NCBI GenBank assembly: GCA_013398275.1
Contig: VZSE01012461.1
Span: 83,127 to 147,126, forward strand
Origin: Promerops cafer
Lineage: Eukaryota; Chordata; Aves; Passeriformes; Nectariniidae
Direction: 5' to 3'
Length of the DNA: 64,000 bases
Shown one piece after another: positions 22,750-35,969 of this stretch (positions are counted from its first letter, which is position 1; each line of letters begins with the position of its first letter). The notes beneath the pieces were generated by a model. The model worked only from the letters and a program-made list of their open reading frames with translations. It was not told the origin of the DNA and made no database searches. The translations under genes were made by a program, and so were the position numbers.

Positions 22750-23165
22750 CTCTGCTTAACAGCTGCGCAGGGGAGAGGTATGAAGGGAGATGAGAGTGAT
22801 ACACTTCGAGCCAAAACTCGTTCCCAGCAAAATTGGGGGAAAAGTTGATGTGGAATGTCTGAAAGTGCATTTTGTTTTTAGATTTTTCTGTAGAGCCTGT
22901 CTGCTCTGCGGCACGTGCTGTGCAAGGAACCAAGGCATCATGTTTGGCTGGGTAATGGGATTTCTTTACCAGAGGTGAGACTCAGCCAAGTTATGAAACA
23001 GTCTCCTGCTTTTGGTTTGCCCTGTACAGATGTGCTCTGAATAAACACACACGAGGAGCCAGTCTGAGCACAGACATGCTTACAGCAAAGCTGACTGTCT
23101 CAGCTCTGGAAAGAATAAAAGATACCTTTGTTCTACTTTGAAATAAAACAGTCACTGCCTTGCGT
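22750..23165 (+). other. RPN1: RPN1 3' UTR
   Basis: Noncoding sequence after the RPN1 stop, running through three AATAAA signals to an inferred cleavage site near 23160, about 410 nt long. Confidence 0.75.
23040..23147 (+). terminator. RPN1: RPN1 polyadenylation signals
   Basis: Canonical AATAAA hexamers lie at 23040-23045, 23114-23119 and 23142-23147. The last is followed within about 25 bases by a GU-rich element (TATGTGTTGTG near 23168), the arrangement of an efficient cleavage site, so it is probably the main one. The first could give a shorter 3' UTR isoform. Confidence 0.8.
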
Positions 23166-23169
23166 CTAT

Positions 23170-25650
23170 GTGTTGTGCCGGGCTGGGAGGAGCTGGAGGG
23201 GCTGGGTGGCCCCATCCTGCCCATGGCCAGGCAGTACAGTTCCCTGTGGAACAGAGTTCAGCCCTGACCACTCCTGCCTCCTGTCAGCTGTGTGCCCTGA
23301 GGTCAGAGCTCTGCCACTTCACACGGCCTTGACCAAGGCAGGGAAGAAGGCCAAGTCCTTGTTCCCCAGAGATGTGCATGCACCTACACCCTTACAGGGA
23401 AAAAACAATAGAACCCCTCCTGCCATCTTCTTACTGTGTGCTGCATGTGACAAAAGTCCCTGCATCGCTTGTGCTGCCCATGTAGGTCCTTACTTACACT
23501 TAGATACCTTGAGGGATGTATGCAATCCTCTGCTAATATCAGTCTCCTAAGATTTTTTCCTGTGCCTCTTTGCCTCAGTTCACTGTTGAATACTCCACCC
23601 GTGGCTGCAGAGACAGCAGTATGGTTCTCCCCTACTGCCTTTGCCTGGCATGGTTGTTTGGATCAAAGTGGTTAGAGATCCTCGTACAGAAAAAAACAGG
23701 AAGGGCAGAAGGGGCTGTGTGTCCCTCTGTTTGCCCTGAACTGCAGGTGGTGGCAGCTGCCTGTGGGTGGGTGCATGTGCAGGGCAGGGGGGGTAAGTGG
23801 TGTGCAGCCCTCTCTACTGAGCACCTGCAGTTTCCTGTGGGAAGCAGACTCTGCAGAGAGTCTGGAGGTTGCCTGCAGACCAGGCAAAGCACATGGCTGC
23901 CCCACAGAGCAGTGGTTCAGGAGGAGACTAGTGCCAAATGTGGCTGTGCTGGGGAGTGAGCTTGCCACAGTACCTGCACTGGCACCCTGCGAGGCTTGAG
24001 GCAAACATAGGCCCTAAGGCTCAGTGCAGCCTGCAAGCCCTGTGTTTGGATATGCACAGGCAGCAGGACACTTTCCAGCCCTTTGCCAGGCTACCTGCAC
24101 TGCTGTCCCTCTGTCCTGGACCTATAGAGCCCAGGTCTGTCACAGACACACTTGTCTCTGCTCCTTACTAGCCCCTTTTATCTGAGATAAAAGTTGTCTT
24201 TATCCTTTCCTGGGATACTTTTCTCCTTGTACAGAGGATGCAGTTAGTTGGAAAGCCCTCTGCCTCAGACCACAGCTTCCAAAGTGGTTTGTTAGTCAGG
24301 AGTGTTTTGCAGCAGGCCTGAGCCCAGGCACCCACCACATTGTCACCAGGTGCCAGCTCTGTCCCATACCCACAAACCTCATCTGGCAGCAGAGAGCAAG
24401 CCTAAATCCCTGCCTATCTGCTCCCTGTGCAGGTGCCATAGGGAACCCTAAGACAGTGAGTCCTGCCTGACCAGCTGCAAATAGCTAAAATCAGATAAAT
24501 TGTCATTAATCAATCGAGCCAGAACACACACCATTCTCTGGGAGTACCAGGTGCATCCAAAGCCAGACAAGGGCTGCCTGTTGCACTCAGCCAAAGCAGG
24601 CAGCTCCAGAGGATGAGAAGAGGGATCAAACTGGGGATCCCAAAGATACCCTTAACTTTCCATTCCCCCAGCAGAGGAAAAGCAGTGCCACCCTTCCCTC
24701 CCAGATACCACTTCTGCCTGGCTGGACCCGCAGCTCAGACCCCTGAGGGTACAGTGGTGCCTGGTATGGTACAAAGCCCTGTGGGCTTGATAGTGCCTGT
24801 GTCTTTCTATCCCAAGGGGGTCTGATCAATCAGCATACACCTCAGCCCACAGCTACTGGGCAGTTTCAGAAACTGCTTGTTAATGGGAACCACATCTGCA
24901 AAGACAGCAGCTATGAATAGGATGAATGCAGGCAGCTCCAGCTAGAAAGGCCTCTCGTCCCCAAGGAGAGCTGCCCCAGTTCCTGAGGCCGAGAATAAAA
25001 CAGCTTGTGCTGAAGCGATGCCTCCTCTCCACACTGCTCCTTCCTGCTGCCCTCCCTGGGGGACATGCCTCCCACACTCTGCTCCCTGAGCCCCTGCTGC
25101 TCCTGCAGCAGCACATACATCAGGGAACCTTTTAACAAACACACAGCAGCAGAGCAACCTAGAAACCTCAGCCATTTCTGGATTCCTGCAAATTTACTAC
25201 TGTGAATAAATGAGAAAAAAAGGAAAAACCACAACACCTACCAGGAGCTTAGGATCTGCAGGAGCCAGGGGAGAGGCAGAGCAGCAACACCTGATGGCAG
25301 CAAATGGGCCAATTAGGGCTGTAGCTGTTTGTCTCTGCCAAATTTAAAGGGAGCAGCTTCCGGTCCATGGGGTGGGGATGAGGGTCATTGGGTCAGGAAG
25401 GTGATCACCTGTTAATTGGCTGTCTTCCCTATCAGCTCTGAGGGCTCTAGGGGATCTGGCTTCAAAATCTCTCTCCCATGGCTGAGTTTTACAAAATACA
25501 TCCAAGGAAGTTCTCAAATGGTCTCCCTGCTCAGACTCTGTGACATGCCCAGATAGTGCTTCTTGCCAAATGTGTGACCCAAGGTGCCCACTGTGGACAC
25601 CAGGAAGGAGCTACTGCAGGGCAGCCCAAATGGAGCCGTCAGGGAGCTCA
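23170..25650. other. Intergenic downstream of RPN1, no gene recognised
   Basis: Mixed-composition DNA with only short overlapping ORFs. A small AT-rich patch at about 24480-24520 contains an AGATAA word (24493-24498) next to TCATTAATCAATC, but no wider structure is apparent. Confidence 0.5.
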
Positions 25651-25653
25651 CTC

Positions 25654-25932
25654 TCATCCATGTGGCTCAGGTGGGGCTTGCTTTATTCCTCCAGCCACTG
25701 TCACCATGCTGGCTTCTGCCACCAGGGCCGCTCCAGCAGGTCCCTTGCCAGAGCCGGCCTTGCTGGCACCATTTTTGGCTGGCTTTGGGATCTCCCTGAA
25801 CTCCAGCTGCTGCTTTGCAAGGATATCCTTTATTTCTTCCAGGCTTGGCAGTTCATCAAGTGTGAGGAACTGGAGCCAGCAGGTTCCCAAAGCATCACAG
25901 CCAACATTGGGCAGGGATGTAGGCACTGCCAC
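25654..25932 (-). CDS. Unrecognised 92-codon ORF or terminal exon
   Basis: A minus-strand ORF whose middle looks more like protein than its neighbours. After a nondescript start it reads LTLDELPSLEEIKDILAKQQ, an amphipathic acidic-basic helix, then a Lys/Pro linker and an Ala/Gly-rich tail, ending in TGA. An AG at the end of CTGGCTCCAG, just before the FLTLDEL segment, could be a splice acceptor, making this a terminal exon rather than a free-standing gene. No promoter, upstream exon or convincing poly(A) signal was found, and I do not recognise a family. It may be a chance ORF or the relic of a processed gene copy. Confidence 0.22.
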   Translation of the reverse strand: MAVPTSLPNVGCDALGTCWLQFLTLDELPSLEEIKDILAKQQLEFREIPKPAKNGASKAGSGKGPAGAALVAEASMVTVAGGIKQAPPEPHG

Positions 25933-28900
25933 CAGGAAATCCAGGCATGAGGGCTCCTCTTCCTTTCAGTTACACTTGTGGCCATCTAACCTGAGACCTG
26001 TGGGCAGGGGAATCTGAAGCTGATCGAGAGGACCATCTCCATTTTCCTCCATTTGCCTTCAAAAATAGGCAGGCCTTTAAGAGAGAGGTGGGAGCTGCTG
26101 AAGGACTGTCTCTGCTGCTCTTCACAGAAGCTTTTCTGAGCTAGAAAGTTCACTTGTGATCTTGTTCAGAGAAAATAGCTTGGGGAGGTTGTTAGGAGTT
26201 GGGAGACATCTGCCAGGGGGATTGCAGAACAGCAGAAGGAAAAGAAAGGCTCAAATATAGGAGCACTTGAGACCCTCCAGCAGATTAACATCTCACATGT
26301 AATTAAAGCTGAGCCCTTCTGGGAGTTCATATTTAGTTTTATTCCTGTGCAGAGTTTGGAACCAAAAGGTTGGAAGGGCTGAAATTTGCCTCCGCAGCCA
26401 AAGGAACAAAATGAAGAGAGGAGAAAAAAAAGTGTAAGGAGCAGAAGGAAAAGGAAACCACACAAATGCAAGATTTGCTGGTGAAAGCGAGCAGCCATGA
26501 TTTCAGATCCCAGCACAGCACAGCCACCTGCCTTGCATGGGCATCTCACTGCTCCCACCACCTTCCCACACCTCCCCTGCTCACCAGGGTGATACCCACA
26601 CCCACAGCTTCTCCTGGGGGTCCCGGGCAGCCAGAGAACAGTTTCTCCCTCTTTGACTTCTTGTTTACAGTCTTCCAAGGGAAAATCTAGAACTGAAGAC
26701 CAGCCCAGGAGGTCCAACCCATCCTCCAGTGGATGCTTGAAATCAAGGGCTGGAAAGAAAATCAGGTTTTATATTAAGTGCATGGTAACTCCCACCCACA
26801 GCCTGTGGCCCTAGCCAGCCCCTCATCCATCCTCTGTGGGTGGGGATAGCCCAGTACTATTTCCATACCATTGACATTTTCTCCCCTCCCCATGCTGACA
26901 CCTCCTCTCTGCTCTGCAAGGACCAACCACCTTTTTATTTACTTTTCATCCAACAAAAGAAAATCATTGGCCTTAACTCAGAGCAAATCCTGCCGGTCTG
27001 TGGCTGGCTCTGGGGCTGCCACGTCTCTGTACACCTTGGGGGAGCACATACAAAAGCACGCCTGTTTTAGCAACATCTCTTCCAGCTGACCTGACCTTGC
27101 CACTTGAGCAGGAAGCAGAGCTGGAGCCCGTGCCAAGCGCCATGCAAGCAGTCATGCTTTAATGCTGCCTGCTGCATTACAGCCTCAGGGAGCACACCCT
27201 CATCACCAACACCTGTGCACACCCTGCACAGGGAGTTTTGGCGAGTTCTCAGAGTCAACAGCACCCATGCTCTGTCCCCTTCATCTGTCCATGGACCATT
27301 CCTGCAGTGGGACCCACAACCTTGAGTACCCCATCCCCACGGCAGACCTGGTGAACATTCCCTGCCAGGCTGCACAGATGGAAAGACAGACTTTCTACCT
27401 CCTGTTTCACCATTTGCCTCCATCCATCCCAAGTAATGCTGCCTGGTTCCCAGTCTACCCATTCTGTCAGCTGCTCAGCACCATCTGGTGGCTTTGGACC
27501 AGAGGCCCAGAGACTGGTTTGGCCAGTTTGAACTGCTTCTGCCAAAGGGCAAGGGATATCTCATACCCTCTTTCCCAGCACCCGCTCCCTCACCAGTGCA
27601 AGGTGGGCTGTGTCCTAGAGGGGGACCATATCCTACCAGGCAGCAGCACTGGGATGAGGAGCATGTCCCAGAGGGTGGTAGTGTGCAGAGGGATGGGGGA
27701 AGATCCCCGTGGTGCTGGTGGGGCCTGTGAGGCCCGGGGTGCTGCAATGACACCTCACTGCCTCCACTGCCACTAGAGGCCGACAGTGCCAGGGGAGTGG
27801 CACTGCCATGCTGGATACCCCCACCTGCCCTGTCCCCGGCCACTGCTGGCCACACCGCTTGGGGGACCCATTGCCACGCTGGCATGTGGGCCAGCTCTGG
27901 CCTAGGATGGCGGTGAGCATCATTCTTTCTTTCTTTTTTTTTTTGCTTAAATTTATTATTTTTTCTTTCCCCCCTTCTTGCTCCTCCTTGTCCAATTTGT
28001 CTTCAAAGCTGACATGAGAGAAAACCCCAAATGACAGCGCCTGCCCGGCACAGTTTTACCACAGTATCCTGAAAAAGGCATCTGGTGAGCTGATAATGCA
28101 GGGGGGCTCCGGGCGGGAGCCCCTGCCGGAAGCAGAGGACTGGTGGCGGTTGAAGGGCCGATGCTTCAGCACGGGCAGCAAACAGGAAACGTCCTCAGGG
28201 CACAGGGAGCTCTTCTGGGGCTGCTCCAGGGTCTTGAGGCACAGCCAAGGCAGCCCACCTCACTGGGGCCATGGTGGGCTCGCTGGGACCCCCATCCTCC
28301 CTGCCCAGCCACACTGCCATCTTGTGCAGGGCTCCAACTTGCACTGTTGAGCTTCCTCCTCCTCCCAAGGACAGCAGCCATGCACACTGAAGCTGGAGGA
28401 GCACCACAGGGTCAGCGTGGGCCTTGCCTGCCATGACAGACCCAGCTTTGATGGCTCTGGTGTCAGGGGATGTCCTCCACTTGTGCCACTTGCGTGGCTC
28501 TCTGTAGTGCCCAGCCTGAAGCCTCTGCTGTGCCAGGGGCTCCAAAGATGATGGGGAGCCTCCTTCTCCCACGGGAACACGAGGACTGAGCATGGCAGTG
28601 GCTCACGAGGCACAGCCGTGAGGTGCAGAGCATCACTTGGCCAGCAGGGATGCAGCTGCCTCAGCCAGCACCGGCTGGAGAAAGCCGAGCCCAGCAAAGA
28701 GTGACCCGAGGTTATCCCTCGTCTCTGAGTTCAGCACATCACAGGACACTCAAAAGAGAGGAGCTGCTCCCAACACCTTGTAGAGCACAGAGGCAGAGAG
28801 CAGAGAAGCTGTGAGCTCACAGCTAAAGCAGAAGCCACACTGCACATTGTGTCGGGTCCCTCCCCATCTCCCAAGGGGAGATGTTGGCTCAGGCATGCAG

Positions 28901-30889
28901 GCTCTGCTGGCTGCCTCCATGACATTGTGCCTCTGACCACCACACCCTGCCACATCCAGCTGCTGGAGACACAACCTGGTGGTCTCCTCCCGTCCTTCAC
29001 AGTTCCTGACTGTACAAGGCTACTGGGTGGCTGTGCAAGGCTCTGCCTGGAGCTTGTCTTTACGACAACATTTTGCTCTCAGCCAGGTACACAAGCAAAA
29101 AGACCATGGGTACTGGTTCTTGCCCTCTGAATCTTGAACTGGTCCTGACTGGAGTGATCCAGGGCTTGCTGGGCTTGGACTAAAGTCCAGGGATGCTGAC
29201 TTACCAAATACCCTCCCGCGGTGAAATTTTCATGCTCATCGCCCACAGAACAGCATCACAGTGGCAGTGGTTCTGAACAGGGATGGGGAAGGTGATGGTG
29301 ATGCTTGGCACCTCTTTGGTAAACCTGCTGTGCAAAGAGAACAAGGGACTGGTGAAGGAAATGACAGTGAGGAGCTCAGGGCCTGCCCCCAGGGCTGCTG
29401 TCACTAAAAGGCAGGATGGTGTCCTCAGCCAGATCCAGCTGCTCAGGGTCCCAGGCAGACAAAACCACACTTCTCTGCTGCTCAATGCACACACCAACAC
29501 ACTTCTCGTGTGGTGTCTCGTGTGCCTCTGGCACACAGGGAGATTATACAAACTCAAGGCATTCAGAGAGGGGTGATGAGGAGGATTTAGAGAAGCTGGT
29601 GGTGAAAGAGCACATCCACATGATGTGGGTTAGCAGGGACAAGGTGTGAGCTGAGGAATGGAGGATCAAGTGAGTACCAGCTCTGGGCAGGTGAATTACT
29701 GAGGTGCTAAAGCTAAAAAGAAATAATACAACCAGAACATCAGAGCGAGAATCCTAGCTGAGTGCCCTTGATAGATTGGACCTTCATATCAGGGGGTGCT
29801 GTTTGGGATACGTAACACCTGGCTTGTTTGAAAAGGAGCTCGTAGGAGAAAACTACAGGGGTTAAAGGATTCCTCATCGTCCAGATAAATGAACGACACT
29901 CACTTCTAAATGAGGCTGCAGCTCTCCAGCAGGTGGGCGGATGCAAAATTCTCCTGGCTTTATCCCAGCCAACAGTCCGGGAGTACCCTGTGAACAGCAC
30001 CACGTCTGTGAGTGATGGGTGCAGAGCAGGGGCAGCAGCTGCAGGAGCCAGGAGCACAGGAGGATGCCCATCCCAGGGGCAGGGAGCTGGGCTTGCACCC
30101 TGCCTGCCCTCCCTTCTCACCCCATCCCTGCTGGTTCCTGTGCCCGCAGTGCCCCCTGCCTTTCCTTGCACGGCCCGTGCGGGTTCCTAGGTCAGCTCTG
30201 CCCTCAAGATTGGGTGTAACCTCCACCTTGGGACATTCCCATACCAGAGAATTTGATCAGGCAGCAATTTCTGCTACCTTTGGGACACCAGTTACTGTGC
30301 CACAGGGCGCCTTCTCATGGCAGCTTTATGAACTGGCAACCATTCTATTGGAGCACAGTGCCAAAATTCATTATCCTTACACTTTACTGATGACTTGCAA
30401 GTGGACTTCAATTTTCATCACGTGTATTCAACGTCCCTGGATACCCAATGCCTGTAGTGAGGGAACAACGCAGTCCAGACAGGCACTGCACCCCTTGCTC
30501 CTACATGATTTACCCCTGACTGGTCACAGAAGAAGATTTTGTCACCCACCCCTGCTGTCTGTGCCCAGGACTGTCAGCTCCCACTCTGGCACTGGCCACC
30601 TCCAGCCTCACAGCCAGGAGCAAGCATCACCTTCACAATAGCTCGGCCAGTACAGGAGCTTACAGCCGGCCCCTCCACCCACTCCCCTGCAGACCTGCGA
30701 GGAGGGAAGAAGGAAACCCGACTAGAAAGGGACTGAGATGGAAAATGCCTCTCCCTGACTCTACATCCAGTCCAGGAGAGAAAAAAGTCCTTGGTTGCCC
30801 TTCTCCTTCTTGCGGCAGAAAAGCAGGAGCTGCGGCTGCTTGGGTGATGCTGTAGGCAGGAGCCCCCTGCTTGCTCCAAGATTGCAGCG

Positions 30890-31070
30890 TGGCAGCTCCC
30901 AGGATGCGGGCGCTCTCCAGCTCCGCGGGATGCGGGGCTGCCCCCACGGTCCCCCGGCTCCCGGCCGCCACCAGGGGTCCCTGCAGGCCCGCGCTTCGCC
31001 CGCCGCGGGGACAAAGGGACAACCTGGTTCCCCTGCCGCGGCCCACCCCGGCCTGGCGTTTCGAGAGGTT
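30890..31070. promoter_or_regulatory. Orphan CpG-rich patch
   Basis: A short, strongly CpG-rich segment (GGATGCGGGCGCTC, CCGCGCTTCGCCCGCCGCGG) about 8 kb past RPN1 with no gene on either side. It could be a distal regulatory CpG island or the start of an unannotated noncoding transcript. Confidence 0.35.
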
Positions 31071-33449
31071 TTGCTGGCTCAGCCGGGCCAGCACGGAGCT
31101 GAGCCCCAGACTCGGCATGCAGAGAGGGATGCAGGGCAGAAATAAGAAGGATGAGGGAGGGAAATAAAGCAAAGCTGTGAACAGGGCGGACATAGCCCCA
31201 CTGGACCCCAGCTCCTGTAACTACTTATTTAAGCCTTGATTTGGGTCTGTTTTTTCTCTGATTTATTCCAATGAGACTTTTGTTTGGCGTGATGTCACGG
31301 GCAGGTGTTAAGGGGCTTGGATACTTTTTTGGGAGAGACATACAAAGTGCTCAGGGCACAGATGGGAATAGGGAGGGAAGGTGAGACACTGGAGGCTGGG
31401 TAAGGACATGGAGTGCCTCATTCAGGTGGGACAGAGCGTGTCATCAGAGAGAGCAGCAAGGAGGGCAGAGAGAAAACCAGTGCACCAAAGGCGATGCAGC
31501 AGAGGAGGCATCTGGGAAGCTCCTGTAGCTGCACGGGTGGAAGCTGTGGGGTCCTGAAGAAGCTGTGGTGATAGCAAGGACCAGGCAGCTGGTCTTTCTC
31601 TGACAACGAGGGCAAGGCCGGAGCAGCTGATACCAGTGACGAGGGGAGCTTTGCTCCTCACACAGCCACGGAGAAGCACCTTCTTGCAGCAGAGAGTGCT
31701 CCCATCACAGTCAAAGCATTGATGATAGGCAGCAGAGCAAACCCGGCCTGGGCAGGGACCCACAAGAGATGTACATCAAGGTCTCAGGCAGCGAGCAGTG
31801 CTGATGTTCCTGTTCAGGCTGGTACAGAGGGGCAGGTCCCCCACTTGCAGAGGTGGGAGGATTTGCAGGACAGGGCTGACAAGGGTGGTAGACACACTTC
31901 AGGTAAACCCTTTGTCCCTTCCTCTCTCCTCAAAGACTGTAGGGGGGGACGCAGATCTGCAGATGCAGCAATGATGAGAAAAGCAGCATCTACCCCCTTC
32001 CCCCCCCCTCCCCAAATGTGCTCCAGTATCTGTTTGAGTGCTGTCTGCCTCAGTTTCCTCCCTTCTGACAATCTGACATTAATCTCTCCTGCGCTGCTGT
32101 CCTGGTCACATTCATTTTTATCACAGTTCCGTTAGTGCCTGGCTGAGCTTTCCGGGCGCCGGCGGGGCCCTGCGTGTGGTCCTCATGCTGGTGCTGCCAA
32201 GCTCCTGCAGTCCTGCTGCCACCAGTCACCCCAGTGGGGCTGCCCCCACCCTCACCAGTCAGAGCTGCTCACCACATCAGGATACAGAGCAGTACACCAA
32301 TTCCGGACGGGCTTATTTCAGCGCTCTGGTCAACCGCAAGCGTGGCGGGTTTCACAAACACGGCATGTCAGCCCCATGCAGCCTAACGGATGCTCCGGCT
32401 GCTCCATGAGACCATGCTGACAGCAAGATCCCCTGCAGCCACTCCAAAGAGAGCCCAACCCGAGTCTGGTGTCTCTGCTGCAGGCCAGTCATCCTGAGGC
32501 TAGGTAGATAGGAAGCCTGAGGTGCGTTGAGCTTCTTTGGTTTTCAGCCTGGTTTGCAGTGCCTCAGCATGTGGCAGGCCATGAGCATGGCAGAGGCTCT
32601 GTGGTGGCAGCTTGGTGCACCCATGGCACCTGCCTTCAGCAGGCACAGGCTGTTGCAGAGCAGGACGGTGCCAAGCCCATGCGTGACCCATGCTGGCAGA
32701 GCTGGGCCAGGCAGGTGATGGCACACGCTCAAGTTCCCTGCCACTTAACAAGTTATCAGAGCTAATAAGTTATCACAGACAAACAAAAGCTGGTGCTGTG
32801 GTTTCAGCAAGGAGCCCAGGCAATCACTGCAGCTGACTGAGAGAGCAGCTCCTTGTGCTGCAGTAAATGGCCCTGGCACTTCTTTGCTGACCTCTGCAGC
32901 TCTGTTCAGGTACATGTTTCTACTCAGTTAGACTTGGCTTCTGGTGACTGAGATGTCGGCAAAAATCTCATAAGAAGGAACATCATGGAGCAGGCACAAA
33001 AGGGCCTGCACAGAGCAGGAGAGCAGCCTGGGGAATTCCATGTACGGACACAGGTTCCCCTCTGCCCAGTGCCTGCTCAGGATGTCACCGGTCACCCCAG
33101 GGAAACAACACCCTGCACATAATACCCTCCTACAGCCTTGCTGCTGGAGCTGCATCCAATCTGCCTGACACCTGCCCCCGGCCCCCTGAGGAGGCCTAGC
33201 CCCTACCCATGCCCACAGAGGACCCATTTTCAGGCAGAAGATGATTACCTCAGTGCTGGCTGCCTGCAAAGGCTGCCAGTACCCTTGTGACCATGCTTGC
33301 CACAACTGCACCAAGCACAGAGCAGCCCTTGCAGTGCTGATGTGGGTCTCTGGGCAGGAAAGCCCTGGGGAGCAGCAACTCAGGAAGACAGGGGTTTTGT
33401 GGCACTCCAGGTTTTAGTTCTAATTACTCCTGATTGCAAATGATTGAGG

Positions 33450-33473
33450 AAAAAAAAAAAAAAAAAAAAAAAA
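33450..33473. repeat. A24 homopolymer
   Basis: Twenty-four consecutive A residues. No AATAAA and no recognisable coding sequence lies upstream, so nothing supports a processed pseudogene. Confidence 0.9.
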
Positions 33474-35224
33474 GAACCCCTGTGCACACATTAGCTGTTT
33501 ACCTGCATGTCCCCCCTTTTCCCAGGCTCTCCTGGTGCCTCCACACATGTCCCATCATCCCAGAGGTCTCCAGAGCTCCTGGATGGCAGTGATGGCCTTG
33601 TGTAGCACAGATGCTCTGGGAAAAAGCTGGTTGCCACAGTGGGCTCCCCCTGCTCCAAGGTATTGTCAGTGTCCCCCAGTCCAACAGGGCATTTAGTTCC
33701 TCTTGAGCCAAGTATAATTTATAAGACCAAGAAATGGAAAAGCAAACATCTGGCCCACAATACAGGCAGCTTCATCCTCTGTGAACAGACATTGCCAGGG
33801 CAAAGGGCTCACCCCTGTCTGCAGTGAGTGCTGGGCAGCACAGACCTCCAGGGGCTCGCAGGGGTGACCTGGGCTGTCAGCAGCAGAGAGGTACTCAGAT
33901 CACCACCCCCTCACCTCTCCTCTCTCCCCTGCAGAGGCCTGTGCTCTGTTTGCCTGCCCACAGCACCAGTGGTGCTGGGAGGTCCTGGGGCACACAGGAA
34001 GGGTGTCCTGGCAGAGACAGAGCCACAAAGCAGCAGCACCTGCTCTGAGCACATCCCGCCTGCGTCAGGAGGCAGAGGCTGCTGAGAGACGCTCCTCTGT
34101 CTGTCATCAGTGCAGCTTCTTCTCTTCAAGGTCCTATTGTGCCCCTTTGAGAACATTGGGAAGCTTTGCCAGACTAATCCTGCTTGGTATCCACCCCCTC
34201 TGAAACTGGGAAAACAATGCCAGCCCTTAACTTTGTAATCCCAGCAGGCTGGGGAACATGCATGCTTTGCTTTGAAGGTGGCCCTGCCTCAGCCCATCTG
34301 TGGGGCAGGGCTAGGAGCCTCCGTCCTCTGTTGTCATCCTGTGACAGCTCCAGGAGACATCTGTCACCGCTGGCCTGGTGCGAGCATGTGGCTGAGCCAG
34401 CACGGCCTGTTGGAGGGGGCTCTGGGCACCCATTCCCCCCACCCCTTTCCCCTGCTGCAGCAAATGCAGCTGGAGGGGAAAGGCTCCTCCAAGCCACCAC
34501 TGCAATGTGCCTTCCCCAGAGACCCAAGGGCCAGTGGCTCAGGGAGCCTTGCAAGGGGCTCTGGGGGTGCTCAGACCTCAGAAGGGGCTAATTTTCCCAG
34601 CCCAAATATTCCTCCATTCCTGCCATAGGAGGTCTGGGGAATGCCACTGGTGCCAGCAGGAGGAAAGCTGCCCTCTCCACCCACCCTGTGAGGGACAGGC
34701 TGCTGGGGAACAGTGGGGTGTAACCCAAACAGGAAAACTGTCAGGGACCCAGCCCTTTCCAGCAGGGACAGGAAAGAGACACTCTGGGTCCCACTCAGGG
34801 CCCAATCCGGGTGTGCTCACAGCCACAGTGGGGACACCCCAACACCAAACAGAGCCCACGCCGGGGTGTCCATCCCACCAGGCTCTTCTCAGGGTCACCC
34901 CATCCCTTTACAGCCCCTTCACTGCCCACCCAGATCATTCCCAGATTTCCTGAACCTAAAGACAAGGGTCTGTTACCACCCCTTGAGTGGGAGCCGGCCA
35001 GGCTCGGGATCCTGGGGGCGATTCAGAGGCTGGGGCTGCAGGGACCCCATGGCTCCTGTCCAGGGACGGGTCTGGCCCCACAGCGCAGGAGCAGCTTGAT
35101 GCCCGCACAGCATCTCCCCGGCTGAGGGACAGGGAGCAGAGTTCAGCAACGGGAAGCCAGGGAAAAGCAGAGACCGGAGGAGGGAAAGCATCCCTACAGG
35201 CTGAAAGAACAGAAGCGACACGTC

Positions 35225-35390
35225 AATTCGCTGGCCCAGATCCTGCGGGGTCCCCGGCAGCGGCTGCGCTCCGGGCTGGCGGCGAGCCCCGGGGCCGCCG
35301 GAGGGCACCATCCGCCCGCTTTTCCCGGCTGCCTGGCGCTGCCGAGGATCAGCCCCTGCCCGGCTGTCCCCAAAGCAGCCGGGAGGCCAA
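35225..35390. promoter_or_regulatory. Orphan CpG-rich patch
   Basis: CpG-dense stretch (CGGCGAGCCCCGGGGCCGCC) in the middle of the gene-poor interval. No splice donor with a convincing exon was found beside it. Confidence 0.35.
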
Positions 35391-35969
35391 GCTGTTCAAA
35401 GGCACGCGAAAGATGTTCACGTCTACAGCCTGCTCTCTAAGGCAAGGACCCTCCTTCTCCAGCACCCCTAATCTCTGCTCAACCCCACGCACGGGGGAAT
35501 GTGTGAGAAGTGGTCACAGGCATCCCCACACCGGTGACAACAGGCAGAAGGGATCAGGACCCAAGGGATGATGGCCCCAGTGAGAGGAAGCAATCCTGCA
35601 GCACCAGATCCCCAGTTCCTGGGAAGCAAGACACAGTGCTGGGCTGCATTGGTATTTTGGGGTTAGAAGTGGTGAGGTTTGGTGCATGCTGCGAGGAAAG
35701 GGCTGGTAGCTGGGGCTTATCCCCCTCTGGTGATGTGTGCCCACCACAACCCCATGCTGAAACTCACCCATGTGTGGCAGGGACAAAACATTGCTGAGCA
35801 CCCACCTGAACTCTGCACGCTGTTTCTCAGAGAACCCCAGCCCCATCTGCAGTACTGGGTGTAAATGTGCCCTGGATATGACGCAGAAAACCAAGGGCAC
35901 AGCATGGCTGTGGATTCACATCAAATTACTGTCCAGGCTTGAACATGCAGAGACAGAGGAGGAGAGACA

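Noticed and set aside
26166..26717. 183-codon minus-strand ORF with a hydrophobic stretch
   Set aside because: Phe/Leu/Ser-rich part is the antisense of a purine-rich tract (26410-26455); no signal, family or splice context.
26690..26760. CR1-like phrase near GGTCCAACCCATCC
   Set aside because: Only one short phrase matches; flanks do not continue as CR1.
27162..27776. 204-codon plus-strand ORF
   Set aside because: Overlaps several other frames of similar length, His/Pro/Cys-rich, with no domain; typical of GC-rich noncoding DNA.
30012..30641. 209-codon plus-strand ORF
   Set aside because: No recognisable domain and poor composition; competes with overlapping ORFs in other frames.
33420..33480. 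Processed pseudogene ending in the A24 run
   Set aside because: No AATAAA, no target-site duplication seen, and no gene-like sequence upstream.
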